Part shown: in pieces, positions 46,963 through 61,804 of the stretch
Position numbering within the stretch: the stretch's first letter is position 1
Layout of the letters: every line of letters starts with the position of its first letter
Assembly: GCA_963383645.1 (NCBI GenBank)
Contig: OY726559.1
Span: 122,126,721-122,190,720 of the forward strand
DNA: 64,000 nucleotides
Direction of reading: 5' to 3'
Source: Muscardinus avellanarius
Taxonomy: Eukaryota > Chordata > Mammalia > Rodentia > Gliridae
Notes under the pieces: generated by a model
What the model saw: only the letters and a program-made list of their open reading frames with translations
Databases searched by the model: none
Told to the model about the DNA's origin: nothing
Program-made: the position numbers and the translations under genes

Positions 46963-47182
46963 GAGCCGGGTATGGTGGCGCATGCTTATAATCAGTATGT
47001 AGGAGGCAGAGACATGAGGATCACAAGTCTGCAGCCAGCCTCAGCAAACTTGTGAGGCCCTCTGCAACTTTGTAAGACTCTGTTTCAAAATTAAAAAAAA
47101 AACATAAATATGATTCTGAGGATGTATCTCAGAGGTGTCTAGACTGCCCCTGAGTTTAATCCCCAGTACCCCCCCACATACA
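46963..47182 (+). mobile_element. B1-dID SINE, older type
   Basis: GAGCCGGGTATGGTGGCGCA start, CCCCAGTACC then C/A-rich tail. Confidence 0.8.
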
Positions 47183-47390
47183 CATGTTCTAAATGCATTA
47201 CAATTAGAATTTTTTCACACTTATGAGGTAAGCTATTTAAACACAATATCTGACTCCATTTCTGAAGATGAAAATGGAATGTACTGTTTTTCCTCATTAA
47301 GTTGATATAAATATGAAGCTTTTTCTTTATTTTCTACTCTGTTTTGACACCAAAAGTTGTGCATTCTTTCTATCTTCTATAATTTTATAA

Positions 47391-47591
<201 letters not shown>

Positions 47592-47659
47592 TAACTTAAT
47601 GTTAAAGATACACTAAAACTAAAGCTACACATGTGTACCTCATAGAATGCCTCTGGGTT

Positions 47660-47711
<52 letters not shown>
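47660..47711 (+). repeat. (CA)n microsatellite after a SINE remnant
   Basis: About 25 CA units preceded by AGAATGCCTCTGGGTTTAAC, the end of an ID-like half. Confidence 0.9.
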
Positions 47712-47714
<3 letters not shown>

Positions 47715-47957
47715 CTGAGCTTACTCTTCAGTAACCCTCCCCATCACTTTCATCATCTCAGTGAGATACTTTATACCCTTTACTTACAACTCTCCAACTC
47801 CTCCCCCAACCCTTCCAGCCCTAGACAACCACTAATTTATTTTCTGTCTCAAGAGATTTGTCTATTCTGGAAATTTCCTATAGTTGTATTCATACAATAT
47901 GTGGTCTTCTCTGACAAACTTCTCTTATTTAACACAGTGTTTTTAAAGTTCACCCAT

Positions 47958-48200
47958 AGCTGGCATGGTGGTGCACACTTGTGATCCCAGTACTTGGGAA
48001 GCTTACACAGGAGGATTTTAGGTTCGAGGCCACCTTCAGCATGTAGTGAGATTCACATCAACCTATCTAGACCCAATTTTTAAAAAATCAAAAGAGTCAG
48101 GTGTGGTGGTGCACGCTTGTAATCCCTGCGCTTGGGAGGTGGAGACAGGAGGATCGCGCAGGTTTGAAGCCAGCTTCACTGGCTTAAGAGACCCTGTTTC

Positions 48201-48261
<61 letters not shown>

Positions 48262-48415
48262 ATATAGTAGGTCTGGGAGTGTAGCCTGGAGGTAGAAGGG
48301 TTTCCAGGAACTCTAGTACCACCAAAAAAAAAAAAAAAAAAAAATCAAAAGATAGGGCTGTGAAGTATAGCTCCGAAATAGAATGCCTCAGGGTTTAATT
48401 CCCGGAACCAAAGAG
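47958..48415 (+). mobile_element. Older B1-dID SINE, split
   Basis: Left half 47958-48085, right half 48352-48408. AAATCAAAAGA on both sides of the inner copy. Confidence 0.78.
48092..48343 (+). mobile_element. Young-type B1-dID SINE with (TA)n(TG)n linker, nested
   Basis: GTCAGGTGTGGTGGTGCACGC start; linker holds (AT)n then (GT)n at 48216-48262; A(20) tail. Confidence 0.85.
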
Positions 48416-48665
48416 GGAGGGAGAGGGGGGAACGCATCCATATTGCAACACCAATCAGCGGTTTATTCTTTTTTCCTGGTACTATTCCATTACCTAGCTG
48501 TCATTCCTTTTGTTGATGGACATGTGGGTTGTTTCCGCTGTTTGACTCTTTTGAATAATGCTGCTGTGATTATTCATGTACAAGTATTGTTGTTGGGTGT
48601 CTTTTATCTGTGTGTGTGTGGGGGGGGGGTACCTGTTACAGTTGTAATGGCACTGAGAGTTCTTT

Positions 48666-48915
48666 TCCTTAGTTCAATTAAATTTGTGGAATAGGGAAAT
48701 TAAAACTAAGAGTTTGGTGCAACTTCAACAAATCTATTACAAAATCAGTAGGAAAATAGAAAGGAAAGAGAAGCAAAGCAGTGTGCCTGGCCGCAACACT
48801 GGAGAGCCCGAGAATGGAACTCTGCCCCCCTCGCTATCCCCAGGCCTTAAATATAGGATTTTTATTGGTATGTTCTTATCATTGTTACCAAGGCAATGGG
48901 CTAGTAACTTTTTTT
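48666..48915 (+). other. Unassigned insertion inside the ancient L1
   Basis: Sequence between the L1 break and an L1 3' end, with GC-richer GGAGAGCCCGAGAATGGAAC and ATTGTTACCAAGGCAATGGG. It may be part of an LTR-type element whose rest lies at about 52170-52480. Not recognised. Confidence 0.3.
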
Positions 48916-48919
48916 CTTT

Positions 48920-49015
48920 AATTTTTAAAAATTATTGGTGCATTGTAATCACACATCTTGACAGAGTAGAATATGGCAGAAGCATACATGCTCACATCAC
49001 TCAATTACCCTTAAG
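48920..49015 (-). mobile_element. Short L1 3' end, antisense
   Basis: ATTATTGGTGCATTGTAATC onward: complement of the L1 3'UTR, under 100 bases. Confidence 0.65.
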
Positions 49016-49059
49016 AGGGCCAAAAATAAATGGAATTGGCAAAAAAAAGTAGAAAAATG

Positions 49060-49850
49060 GAAATAAACCCTTTTTTTTCACCCCACACAAGAGTCAATTC
49101 AAGATGGATCAAAGACCCAGAAATCAGATCATAGACTTTGCAGATCTTTGAAAGGGCATAGGTTCAACACTTCACACATATTCACAGATCAAAACTTTCT
49201 CAGCAGAACTCCAAAGGCACAGTGATCCATATAATCCAGCATACCACTTCTGGATATCTACCAAAAAGAATTAAAACCAAATTACAGACTAACATTGTAC
49301 ATTTATATTTATAGCTGCAGAATGCACAGCTTCCAAACTATGAAACTAGCCAAAATGTATATTAACAGATGAATAAATCACAAAACTATGGGATATGTAC
49401 TCAACGGAACTTTACTAAGTCATAAAAAAAACAAAATCATGCCATTTGCAAAAAAGAAAAAGGGTGGAACTGGAAAACATATGCCAAGTGAGATTAATCA
49501 GTCACAGAAAGTAAAAAAAAAAGGATGTTTTCCCTAATATGTGAAAGCTAGGGAAGAAAAGGGTCATAGGAGGAACTCCAGACAAAGAAAAAGAAATCAG
49601 CGATGAGCAAATAAAGCACCTAACTAAGGTGGATGGGAGGAGGAGAGGGAAATTCCCTAATTTACATGATATAGATTCACAAACATATCAAAGTCAATCA
49701 CTAGGCCAAACTTGAGATGAAAAGAGGAGAAAAAGAATGGGGTGAGAATTGTGGAAGGGTTAACTGAGTGATATGTGCATGTATACATCTACCATCTTGT
49801 ATTCCATTAAGATGTATGACTATAATGCAGCAATAAAAATTAATAAATGG
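49060..49850 (+). mobile_element. L1 3' fragment, sense
   Basis: Counterpart of copy A from about 8395, with a jump near 49215 (internal deletion), through the purine-rich 3'UTR to GCAGCAATAAAAATTAATAAA. Many stops. Confidence 0.75.
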
Positions 49851-50059
49851 TATCATGTGGAGGAAGAACAGATATGGAGAGACACAAATGAAGAGTTTTC
49901 TTTTAATAATGTCACATTTGAGACACCTATAAAAGAGACATACCTGATTGGAGGTTATGATTAAAATTAGATATCAGAGAAAGGAACTAAGTGTTTTAAT
50001 TTTAAGAATGGCAGTTAATATTTATAAATCATGTAAATTTTCTAAACGGTGGAAATTTT

Positions 50060-52500
<2,441 letters not shown>

Positions 52501-52502
52501 TG

Positions 52503-52685
52503 GCATGGTTCCTGGAATTAAACCCAGGAGCCTTCTACCTCTGAGGTATACCCAGCTCTATTTTGTTTTTTATTTTGGAACAAGATCTCAATAAGTTACT
52601 ATAGGCTGCTGACCTCAAATCTGTGATCCTCCTGACCCAGCCTCCCAAATCCTGTGATTACAGGAGTATACCCCCACACCTAGCT
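52503..52685 (-). mobile_element. B1-dID SINE, old
   Basis: GGTTCCTGGAATTAAACCC start, CCCCCACACCTAGC end; diverged. Confidence 0.75.
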
Positions 52686-53315
52686 AACGTACAAGTTTAT
52701 ATGTGGACTATGTTTTTGTTTCTCTGGGTTTTATGCCTCGAATTAGAATTGCTAAGTCACATAGCAACCATTTGTTGAACCTTTTGAGGAAATGCCTACT
52801 GTGTTATAATAGACTGCAGTATTTTATATTCCCACCAGCAGTGTGTGAGGGATCCAGCATCTCCACATCCTCACTAACTCTTGTTAGAATATATTTTTTA
52901 TTTTTAGCTATTCTACTGGTGTAAAGGGGTAACCTCATTATAGTTCTGATTTGCATTTCTATGTGGTACTAGGAATGGAGCCTGGGCATTCTACCTCTGA
53001 GCCACACTCCCAGCCTTTTTTAAATTTTATGTTTTTAAACAGGGTTTTACTAAGTTGTTGAGAGTCTCACTAAGTTGGTAAGGCTGTCCTTGAACCTGCA
53101 ATCCTCCTGTCCAACCTCCCAAATGCTGGGATTACAGGTGATCTCCACCATGGCTGGCTGGACTTTTTAATGATTAAATAATAAGTTCTGCATATATCTG
53201 AGCTATAAGTCCCTTATCAGATATATGATTTGCAATTATGTTTCCAAATTGATGGGGTTTTCATTTTATTTATCCTTTGAAGCATGAGAGTTTTTAATTT
53301 TTTAAATACACTTTT
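52686..53315 (-). mobile_element. Ancient L1M-type L1, antisense (part 2)
   Basis: Continues part 1: GTACAAGTTTATATGTGGAC (52690), ATTCCCACCAGCAGTGTG (52829), CCCTTATCAGATATATGATT (53211). Confidence 0.68.
52963..53158 (-). mobile_element. B1-dID SINE, older type
   Basis: TGTGGTACTAGGAATGGAGC start, CACCATGGCTGGC end, nested in the ancient L1. Confidence 0.78.
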
Positions 53316-53350
53316 CTGGCCGGGCGTGGTGGCGCACGCTAGTAATCGAT
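53316..53350 (+). mobile_element. First 35 bases of a young SINE, fused to the H3 fragment
   Basis: GGCCGGGCGTGGTGGCGCACGC then CTAGTAATC, where the SINE stops abruptly. Confidence 0.8.
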
Positions 53351-53800
53351 ACACAGAAAATATACATCTTCTAGCTTTGTTCTTTTTCGAGATCGTTTTG
53401 GTTATCTAGAGTCCATATTCCATATTAGGATAGATTTTTTTCTGAAAAATAAATATATAAATATATAATAAGTTTCACCTAAAAAAAAAAAAGAAAAAAA
53501 TTCTCTGGTAAGAAAGAAAGCAAAAAGAAGTATTGAAATGTTATCTTTAAGTCATCAAAAGCTTGGTATCAGACAAATGAAACTGTTATCTGAGATTATC
53601 ATTGTTAATTTTGGATAAATTGCTATAATACTAGACGTCAACCACTAAGCCAAGCATGGGAAGGAGGGATGGGGAGGGAATGGGGTGGGGATCGTGTGGG
53701 GGCTGACTGGGCGATGTGTGCATGTATGTCTACAAAGTTTTTTTGTATCCCACTATGATGTATGGATACAGTGCACCAATAAAAAATTTAAAAAATGTAC
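53351..53800 (+). mobile_element. ORF1-only element family, 3' fragment H3
   Basis: Matches H1 from about 13600 to its tail: CTTCTAGCTTTGTTCTTTTT, AAGAAAGAAAGCAAAAAGAA, CTAGACGTCAACCACTAAGC, CACCAATAAAAAATTTAAA. Begins directly after the SINE head. Confidence 0.85.
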
Positions 53801-55034
53801 CAATAACTATATAAAACACATTTTAAATAACCTTTTTAATTTTTTCTATTCATTTACCATTGTAATAATAAAAATGAATTATACTCTACAGGATTACTTA
53901 TAAAATTTAATGCTGAAAAATTATATAATACATCATGTACTGATATTTATTTTTTTATTTATTTATTTACTTTTATTTTTTATTTTTTAAAATTGGTGCA
54001 CTGTATTCATACATCGTAGTGGGATACAAAAAAACTTTTGTAGACATACATGCACACATCGCCCAGTCAGCCCCCACACGATCCCCACCCCATTCCCTTC
54101 CCATCCCTCCTTCCCATGCTTGGCTTAGTGGTTGACATCTAGTATTATAGCAATTTATCCAAAATTAACAATGATAATCTCAGATAACAGTTTCATTTGT
54201 CTGATACCAAGCTTTTGATGACTTAAAGATAACATTTCAGTATTTCTTTTTACTTTCTTTCTTACCAGAGAATTTTTTTTCTATTTTTTTTAGGTGAAAC
54301 TATCATATATTTATATATTTATTTTTCAGAAAAAAACTATCCTGATATGGAATATGGACTCTAGATACCCAAAATGATCTTGAAAAGGAACAAAGCTAGA
54401 AGATATATATTTTCTGATTTCAAACCATATAAAGCTACAATAATTGAAACAGTGTAGTACTATTCTAAAGGCAGATATAAACCATTGGAGTTAAATAAAA
54501 GCCTAGAGCTAAATTTTTCCCCATATTGTCAAGTTATTTTTGACAAGGTTTCCACGAACATTTGGTGGTAGAAATAATAATCTTTTAACTAAATATTGTT
54601 GAAAAATAATAATTACATGGAAAAGAATAAAATTGGACCCTTACCTAACACCATATACAAATATTAACTCAAAATAGATAAAAGACCTAAATATAAATCT
54701 TAAGACTATAAACTTTTAGGAGAAAATCTGGGTCATAAAGCCTCACAACATTGAAATTGGCAGTGATTTCTTGGATATGATTTCAATGGCACAGGCAACA
54801 GAAGAGTATAAAAATTCCCTAAAAAATAAAAAAATATTGTATATCCAAAGACAATGTAAACAGAGTTAAAAGTTACTAATAGAATGGGATAAAATATTTC
54901 CAAATGCTATATCTGAAGGTATATTAATATTCCAACTAGAAATCCTAAAAATTAACAACAATAAAGGCAAACAACACAATTTAGAGATAAGTAAAAGACT
55001 AACATAAATAATGAATCTCCACAGATAACCAATC

Positions 55035-55950
55035 TTAGTTGTCTGTTGGATGGAAAATCTTGTTTCTCTGGTTCTGGTGTGTGTTACCTATTTCTTCTTT
55101 GTAGTTAATCTCTTTGAGTATTTTCTCTAGCGCTGGTTTTGAAGACATAAATTCCTTCAGTTCTGTTTGTCATGGAAGCTTCTTATTTCTCCATCTAATT
55201 TGATAGAAAGTTTTGCTAGGTAGGAAATTTTTGGCTGGAAGTTGTTTTCTTTCAGAGTTTGGAATATGTTACTCCAAGCCCTTCTGGCTCTCATGACTTG
55301 GTTTGGGAAGTCTGTAGTGATTCTAATTGGTTTGCCTCTGAATGTCACTTGGCCCTTTGTTTTTGTTGCCTTTAAGATTCTCTGTTTGGCTTCCACATTG
55401 GTCATTTTGACAATTATGTGGTGTGGGGATCCTCTTCTCCGATCCTGTCTAAAGGGAGTTCTATAAGTTTCCTGGACCTGTGTATCAACCTCTTGCTCTA
55501 TGTTTGGAAAATTTTCTGCTATTAATTCCTTGAAGAGATTGTTGATCCCTTTGGTTTCACTTTCTTTTCCCTCCTCTATTCCAATTATTCTTAGGTTAGC
55601 TCTCTTAAAATGGGCCCATATTTCTTCAATGTCAGATTCCTGCTGTCGGATATTTTTTCTAGATTAGAAACTATGTATTCATTTTTGGAATGATCATCTT
55701 CTAAGAGCGAGATTCTGTTCTCCATGTGTTCTAATCGGTTGTTTGTGCTTTGAATTGAGGCCTTTACTTCATTAATTGCATCCTTTATCTCTTTCTGGCT
55801 CTCTCTGAGTTCTTTTCGAAGCACCTCTATTATTTCTACAGTTATTTTCCTGATTTGATCTTCTAGAAATCTCTGCATTTCTGTTTTATCGGGTTCTGAT
55901 GTTGTGGGGTTGTGGGCATTCATTGCTCCAGTGTTATTCCTCTTTTCCAT
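55035..55950 (-). pseudogene. ORF1 of H5, two single-base deletions
   Basis: ATG complement at 55948-55950 (MEKRNN), TAA complement at 55035-55037. 916 bases against 918 in H1: one base lost from the A run near 55655 and one T lost near 55161 on the plus strand. Otherwise the frame is close to intact, so the source was coding. Confidence 0.85.
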
Positions 55951-56740
55951 GATTTCGGAAGTTTGTGCCTTCTCTGGGTTCTTCCCTTGGGTCACTATGA
56001 CTTCACTTAAGGTGTTCTGGATCTCGAATCAGTAGTATCTCAGACCCCACTACTCCTTTACTGGGTTGTATCACAGAGTCTCCGACCCAGAGAGTTGATA
56101 GAGGCTGCTTTAGACTGTGGGGGGTGCCAGGTTGCACGTTCTCCTATGGTGTGATATCTCTGCCACTGCCACTCCCCCACTGGGTCAAGTCCCAGGGAGT
56201 ACAGTACTGGGATTTCTCCTCTGTGGCCCACAATTTGACTCACTGTTCTTGAGTTCGCAGATGTAGCTGTACTGGACTTGGTGAATTCGCTGCTGCTGCC
56301 GCCTGTGGCAATATGGCGCTGCTGCTATGCCCTCGGCCGTGAGGCTGGTGTATTTCTTCTTGGTTTTGAGTTCCACTCTGAATCCCTGCAGCGTGTGCTG
56401 AGCTCAGCCACTGGGAGCTTTAGATGCTCCCTGCGCCGAGAAATCCCGCCTGGCTGTTCCGCAGCGGCTCACCTCGGCTTGCTGTAGCCGTCCGGTGAAG
56501 TCGCCGCTACCGCCGCCAGTATGGCGCTGCTGCCGCGTCCTCGGGCGTGAGGCCGGTGTATCTCCTCTGTGGCTCTGAGCTCTGTTCTCAGTCCACTTTC
56601 TCTCTGGAACCTGGTGATTTTTTTGTTTCTCTGGTGATGGTGTTTTCTGGCTATGAAAGGCGCTGATTTTGTGGTAATGTAGATTGGTTGTTAGTGGGGC
56701 TCTTAAGCTTCGATTTCTCGGTCGCCATCTTCCCGGAAGT
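55951..56740 (-). promoter_or_regulatory. H5 5'UTR
   Basis: About 790 bases, as in H2. The YY1 and ETS complement lies at 56719-56740; two GCGCCAT modules near 56310 and 56525. Directed against TEX9 transcription. Confidence 0.6.
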
Positions 56741-56868
56741 CCCTGATATTTAATTACTAAGAAAATATGCTTCTTCTGTTATTACATCATTATATTTCTT
56801 ATTATGTTTGCATAAGCACCTTCTTTTAGGTATTTTAGTTTTATTTAACTCACAATCTCTTGTGATAC

Positions 56869-57060
56869 TTTTTTTTTTTTGGTGGTGGTACTGGGGTTTC
56901 TGGAAGCCCTTCTACCTCCAGGCTACACTCCCAGACCTATTGTATATTTTTATTTGGAAACAGGGTCTCTTAAACCAGCATAGCTGGCTTCGAACCTGCG
57001 CGATCCTCCTGTCTCCGCCTCCCAAGTGCGGGGATTACAAGCGTGTGCCACCACACCCAG
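56869..57060 (-). mobile_element. Young B1-dID SINE
   Basis: Perfect duplication CTCTTGTGATAC at 56857-56868 and 57061-57072. Confidence 0.93.
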
Positions 57061-57100
57061 CTCTTGTGATACATTTTAATATCAGATATACATTTAATAT

Positions 57101-57112
57101 CATATATATATA

Positions 57113-57162
<50 letters not shown>

Positions 57163-57343
57163 GGTACTGGGGTTCCTGGAAGCTCTTCTACCTCCAGGCT
57201 ACACTCCCAGACCTATTTTTACATTTTTATTTGGAAACAGGGTCTCCTAAGCCAGTGTGCATGGCTGGCTTCGAACCTGTGCCATCCTCCTGTCTCTGAC
57301 TCCCAAGTGCAGGGATTACATGCGTGCGCCACCACACCCAGCA
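57101..57343 (-). mobile_element. Young B1-dID SINE with (TA)n tail
   Basis: Tail, on the + strand, is (AT)n(GT)n(AT)n at 57101-57160. AATATCAGAT occurs on both sides (about 57079 and 57343). Confidence 0.87.
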
Positions 57344-58130
57344 ATATCAGATTTATTTCGGTGTAATTTATATACAGTAAATTCATAGTCTTTGTTAAGA
57401 AACTTGTCTCATGCATTTACCATGTTACCTATGTAGAAAATTATATGTGTGGGTCTACTTCAGGACTTTGTTTTTTAAATTTGATCTATTTTGATATAAT
57501 TCATAGCATAACATTTATAGGCAAATCCATGTGAACTAGAGTTTTCTTTTTGGAAGCATTTAAATAACCAATTTAATTTATTTAATGAATATAAGTCTAG
57601 TCTACTTTTGTATTACCTTTGGGGCCAGCCTTGGTATCTGTATTTTTCAAGAAATATGTTCATGAAATCTACATAGCCAAATATATTGGAATTAATTTGT
57701 CTATAATATATCTTTAATGTATTTATAATGCATTTGATCTGTAATAATGACCCCTATTTTACTCCTAATATTGTTAATTTTTCTTTCTTTTATCAGTCTT
57801 TAAATTTATTTGCAAGTCTCAAGCATAATGCATTTTCTTCTTCTAGTCCCGATTCATCAATTACTTCTCCCATTTTCAGAGATGATTATTAAATAGTTTT
57901 TCTCCAACCTTCCAACCTCCTCATTCTCAGATCAAGACTTTGCCCTCTTTTTTAATTAATAAAATTAAACAAAGCCAGGCATGTTAAATTAGATAAAATG
58001 GACTTTACCAAAATTCACTTAAGGAAACAGTTTGAATAATGCTATTGAACATACGTGAAATATCAGTACCAATTTCAATAACATGTCTAAAGATGAAGGA
58101 ATGGGATGGGACCCTAAGGGAAACACTGCA
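57344..58130 (+). other. Probable TEX9 intron 9, unique stretch
   Basis: A/T-rich. Nothing recognised. Confidence 0.4.
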
Positions 58131-58139
58131 GGTGTTGTA

Positions 58140-58325
58140 TCCATGGATGTTCCTAGCATCTCTAATCCTAGTGTTTGGGAGGCTGAGACAGGAGGATCAC
58201 AGATTTGAGGACAGTCTCAGCAACTACTGCGACTTTCATCATCTTAGAGAGATCCTGTTTCAAAATAAAATAAAATATGGCTGGGAGTATAGCTTGGAGG
58301 TAGAATGCCCCTGGATTCAATTCCT

Positions 58326-58404
<79 letters not shown>
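58140..58404 (+). mobile_element. B1-dID SINE with (CT)n(CA)n tail
   Basis: The left half lacks its first bases; right half 58277-58328; tail (CT)n 58329-58373 then (CA)n to 58402. Confidence 0.78.
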
Positions 58405-58654
58405 GAAGCCAAAAGATAACTTTTTCATATCATGAAATCTATCAGCTTCTCTGTTTTATACCCATATACACTAGCCTCCCCCAGTGCAGTGGATTTCTTC
58501 CTCTTCCATCTAAAGCTAATCCCTAGTATAGTGGATCCCATACTATTTCCTGTTTATGGACTTTGTACCTGCCATTATCTTGCCTGTCTTCCTCTTACAA
58601 AACTAAGTTAAGGATTATTATTAGTATGCAAACATCTCATATACTCTCCAATCT

Positions 58655-58656
<2 letters not shown>

Positions 58657-58703
<47 letters not shown>

Positions 58704-58733
58704 CACACACACACACATATATATATATATGTA
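58657..58733 (+). repeat. (GT)n(CA)n(TA)n compound microsatellite
   Basis: GTGT run to 58700, then ACACACAC and ATATAT, able to form a hairpin. Confidence 0.9.
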
Positions 58734-59471
58734 TATGAATTTTATTGGTACATTATAACTATACATATAGAGTCACAGTGGTACATTAATATATGTGCAT
58801 ATAACATTACTTGGTCTGTTTCCTTCTTTGTACTTTTTCTTCCCTTCCACCCCATTCCCTTTCCACCACTCTCCTCATTTTCTCTACTAATTATTATGAT
58901 TTTTTTCTCCTAATTTTATGAGACAATTTTTGTCTCCTATTTTTTCTCTAGTTCCCATATATGAGAGAAAATGTGATCCTTGACTTTCTGAAACTGACTT
59001 ATTTTTCTTAGCATAATCTTCCTCAATTCCATCTATTTTACTGCAAATGACATAATTTTGTTCCCTATGGCTGAGTAAAACTCCATGATGAGTATATAAC
59101 ATATTTTCTTTATGCATTCATCTGTTGTTAGGTTAGGTCCATAACTTGGCTATTAAGAATTGTGCTACTAAAAACATGGGTATGCATGTATCCTTATAGT
59201 ATTCTGATTTTAGTTATTTTGGAAAGATACCAAAGAGTGGTCTGGCTGGGTCATATGGTGGCTCCATTCCTCATCTTCTGAGAAACCTCCATTCTAATCT
59301 CCACAGTATTTGTACTAATTCACAGTCCCATCAGCCTATATCAGTGTTTCTTCTCTTCTCACATCCTCCATAGCATTTATTGTTATTTGTATTCCTAATG
59401 ATTGCTGTTCTAACTGGAGATGAAATCTCAGTGTAGTTTTGATTTTCATTTCCTTGATTGCTGTATATGTG

Positions 59472-59504
<33 letters not shown>

Positions 59505-59511
<7 letters not shown>

Positions 59512-59699
59512 TGGTGGTACTGGGGTTCCTGGAAGCCCCTCTACCTCCGGGCTACACTCCCAGACCTATTTTTACATTTTTTTTAATTTGGAAACAGGGT
59601 CTCCTAAGCCAGCTCTCGCGGCTGGCTTCGAACCTGCGTGATCCTCCTGTCTCTGCCTCCCAAGCGCGGGGATTACAAGCGTGCGCCACCACGCCCGGC
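59505..59699 (-). mobile_element. Young B1-dID SINE
   Basis: TATGTGGAATAT duplicated at about 59465 and 59699. Tail merges with an (AT)n run at 59475-59502. Confidence 0.9.
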
Positions 59700-59750
59700 T
59701 ATGTGGAATATTTTTTATTTTTCTTATATATGTTGGCCATTTGAATACAT

Positions 59751-59751
<1 letters not shown>

Positions 59752-59798
<47 letters not shown>

Positions 59799-59996
59799 TG
59801 CTAGATATTGAACCTAGGAGCATTCTACCTCCAAGCTACATCCCAAGCCCTATTTTTTATTCCTCATTTTGAAACTGGGTCTCACTAAGTTTCAGAGGGC
59901 CTCACTAAGTAGCTGAGGCTGGCCTAGAACCAGGGTCCTCCTGTCTCAGCCTCCCAAGTACTGGGATTACAAGCATGCACCACCAAGCGTGGCTTG
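59752..59996 (-). mobile_element. B1-dID SINE with (GT)n tail
   Basis: (GT)n 59752-59794, right half from TTGCTAGATATTGAACC, left half ends ACCACCAAGCGTGGC. Confidence 0.85.
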
Positions 59997-60154
59997 AATA
60001 TTTTCTTCTGAAAAATGTTTATGTATCCATTTGCCCATTTAATGATTTATTAGTTTATTCTTTGTAGAAATTTTATGAGTTCCTTATATACTCTGGACAT
60101 CAGTCCTCTGTCAAAAGACAAGAGTCGCTGGCAAAGACTTTCATTCTGAAGGCT

Positions 60155-60163
<9 letters not shown>

Positions 60164-60214
<51 letters not shown>

Positions 60215-60382
60215 ACTGGGAATGCAGGGAATGAAACCCAGGGGCATTCTACCTCCGAGTTATACTCCAGCCCTATTTATTTTTCTTTATTTTGAAGCAG
60301 GTCTCACTGTCCGCACACGCAATCCTTCTGTCTCAGCCTTCCAAATGCTGGGATTACAAGTGTGCGCCATCACACCTGGCTT
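60164..60382 (-). mobile_element. B1-dID SINE with (CT)n tail
   Basis: (CT)n 60164-60210, CAGTACTGGGAATGC start, CCATCACACCTGGC end. The left half is shortened. Confidence 0.82.
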
Positions 60383-60698
60383 GTAGGCTCTCTCTTTATG
60401 CTCTTGTTTCTTTTGCTGGGTCGAAGATTTTTCATTTGATGCTATGCCATTTGTTTATTCATGGTTTTATTTCCTGAGCTTTAGATGTCTTATTAAATTG
60501 GTGCCTGAATCTATATGTTGACCCTGTTTTTTCTCCTAACAGTTGTAAATGTTCTGTTCTAACCCTTAGTTTATGTTTTTATTCCCTTTGAATTAACTTT
60601 TATGCAGTTTGAGAGATAAGGATATAGTTTTATTCTTCTACATATGGATGGCCAATTTTCCTAACACCATTTGTTTAAAAGGCTGTCTTTTCTCCATG

Positions 60699-60702
<4 letters not shown>

Positions 60703-60750
<48 letters not shown>
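60703..60750 (+). repeat. (GT)n microsatellite
   Basis: About 24 GT units inside the old L1. Confidence 0.95.
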
Positions 60751-60751
<1 letters not shown>

Positions 60752-61300
60752 CTTTGTCAAGAATCACATAGTTTACTGTCTCTGAATCCTGTAGTCTATT
60801 CCATTGGTTTGTGTTTCTGTTTTTATGCCAGTGCCATTCATTTTTTATTACTATAGTTTTATAGTATAATTTGTAATTAGGAACTGTGATGCCTCCAGCA
60901 TTGCACTTTTTGCTTAGAATTGATTTGGCTATTCTGGATTTTTATTTTTTCATATGAATTTTAGGGCTGTTTTTTCTAGTTTTGTGAATAATGTCATTGA
61001 TGTCTTGATGGGGATTGTATTGAATCTTTATATTGCTTTTGGTAATAGGGCCATTTTAATAATACTAATTCTTCCTAACTAAGAAGAACATGGAAAATTT
61101 TTTCATCTTCTGGTGTCTTCACATTCTTTCTCTTTGTGTTCTGTAATTTTCATCATAAAGGTATTATTTCTATACATGCCTAAGAGCTAGCTTTCATTTA
61201 AACTATTCCAAACACCAATCATTACTTCTATTAGTATTTCTACTGCATGTGAGAAAACCACATTATACTTGCCAAAGTAATCTTTGTAAGATTTAGATCA

Positions 61301-61310
61301 CACACACACA

Positions 61311-61352
<42 letters not shown>
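61301..61352 (+). repeat. (CA)n microsatellite
   Basis: About 24 CA units with one CTCA interruption. Confidence 0.93.
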
Positions 61353-61353
<1 letters not shown>

Positions 61354-61364
61354 CTCATGTTGCT

Positions 61365-61706
61365 CAGATTAAAATCCAAACTCCTAGGTAAGGCTTATTT
61401 ATAAAGTAGTCTTTCTGAACTCTCCCTGACCACTTTTCCTATCTCAAGACCAAACACTGCCTATGTTAGGTCTTGAGACCTAACCACATTGACCTTCAAG
61501 GTGATATTTTATTAGGCTAAGTGGATTCCTGCCTCAGGATCTTTTGTCTTCATGACCTATGAATTCTTCCCCCTAAATCTTTATGTGAGTCATTTCCTTA
61601 CTGTATTTGGAAGTCTTCCCTTGACCACTTTATTTCAAGCAGTTCTGACCTTCCTCCATTACTTTATCCCCAGTACCTTTTATTTTCTTCATAGCTTTAC
61701 ACTGCC

Positions 61707-61712
<6 letters not shown>
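61365..61712. mobile_element. L2-type LINE 3' fragment
   Basis: AAAATCCAAACTCCTAGGTA, GATTCCTGCCTCAGGATCTT and CTTCATAGCTTTACACTGCC follow the well known 3' part of mammalian L2 ('ATTCCTGCCTCAGGGCCTTTG' region) from memory. Orientation relative to the L2 coding strand not assigned. Confidence 0.6.

Positions 61713-61753
<41 letters not shown>
61712..61753 (+). repeat. (GT)n microsatellite
   Basis: About 21 GT units at the edge of the L2 fragment. Confidence 0.95.
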
Positions 61754-61754
<1 letters not shown>

Positions 61755-61804
61755 TCTGTGTCTTTCTTAGGAATGGGAAGGAAGAACTTTTTTATTTCTT
61801 TAAA

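Larger units (their letters stand above)
47712..48665 (-). mobile_element. Ancient L1M-type L1, antisense (part 1)
   Basis: Landmarks ACAACCACTAATTTATTTTC (47825), AATATGTGGTCTTCTCTG (47897), GATGGACATGTGGGTTGTTT (48515), TGTACAAGTATTGTTGTTGG (48577). Interrupted by SINEs. It resumes at about 52690 after a cluster of later insertions. Confidence 0.65.
53950..56742 (-). mobile_element. ORF1-only L1 derivative, copy H5, full length, antisense
   Basis: Duplication CTGATATTTA at 53940-53949 and 56743-56752. Minus-strand order: 5' start (two extra G, then ACTTCCGGGAAGATGGCGAC), 5'UTR to 55951, ORF1 remnant, replacement block, L1 3'UTR and tail. About 2.79 kb, same layout and length as H2. Confidence 0.9.
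58734..61165 (-). mobile_element. Old L1, antisense, with three nested SINEs
   Basis: Complement of an L1 3' end (TTTATTGGTACATTATAAC) and of the ORF2 C-terminus (CATTCATCTGTTGTTAGG, GGTCATATGGTGGCTCC), continuing into RT-proximal text (GGCTATTCTGGATTTTTATT at about 60928). Diverged; no frame of note. Confidence 0.72.
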
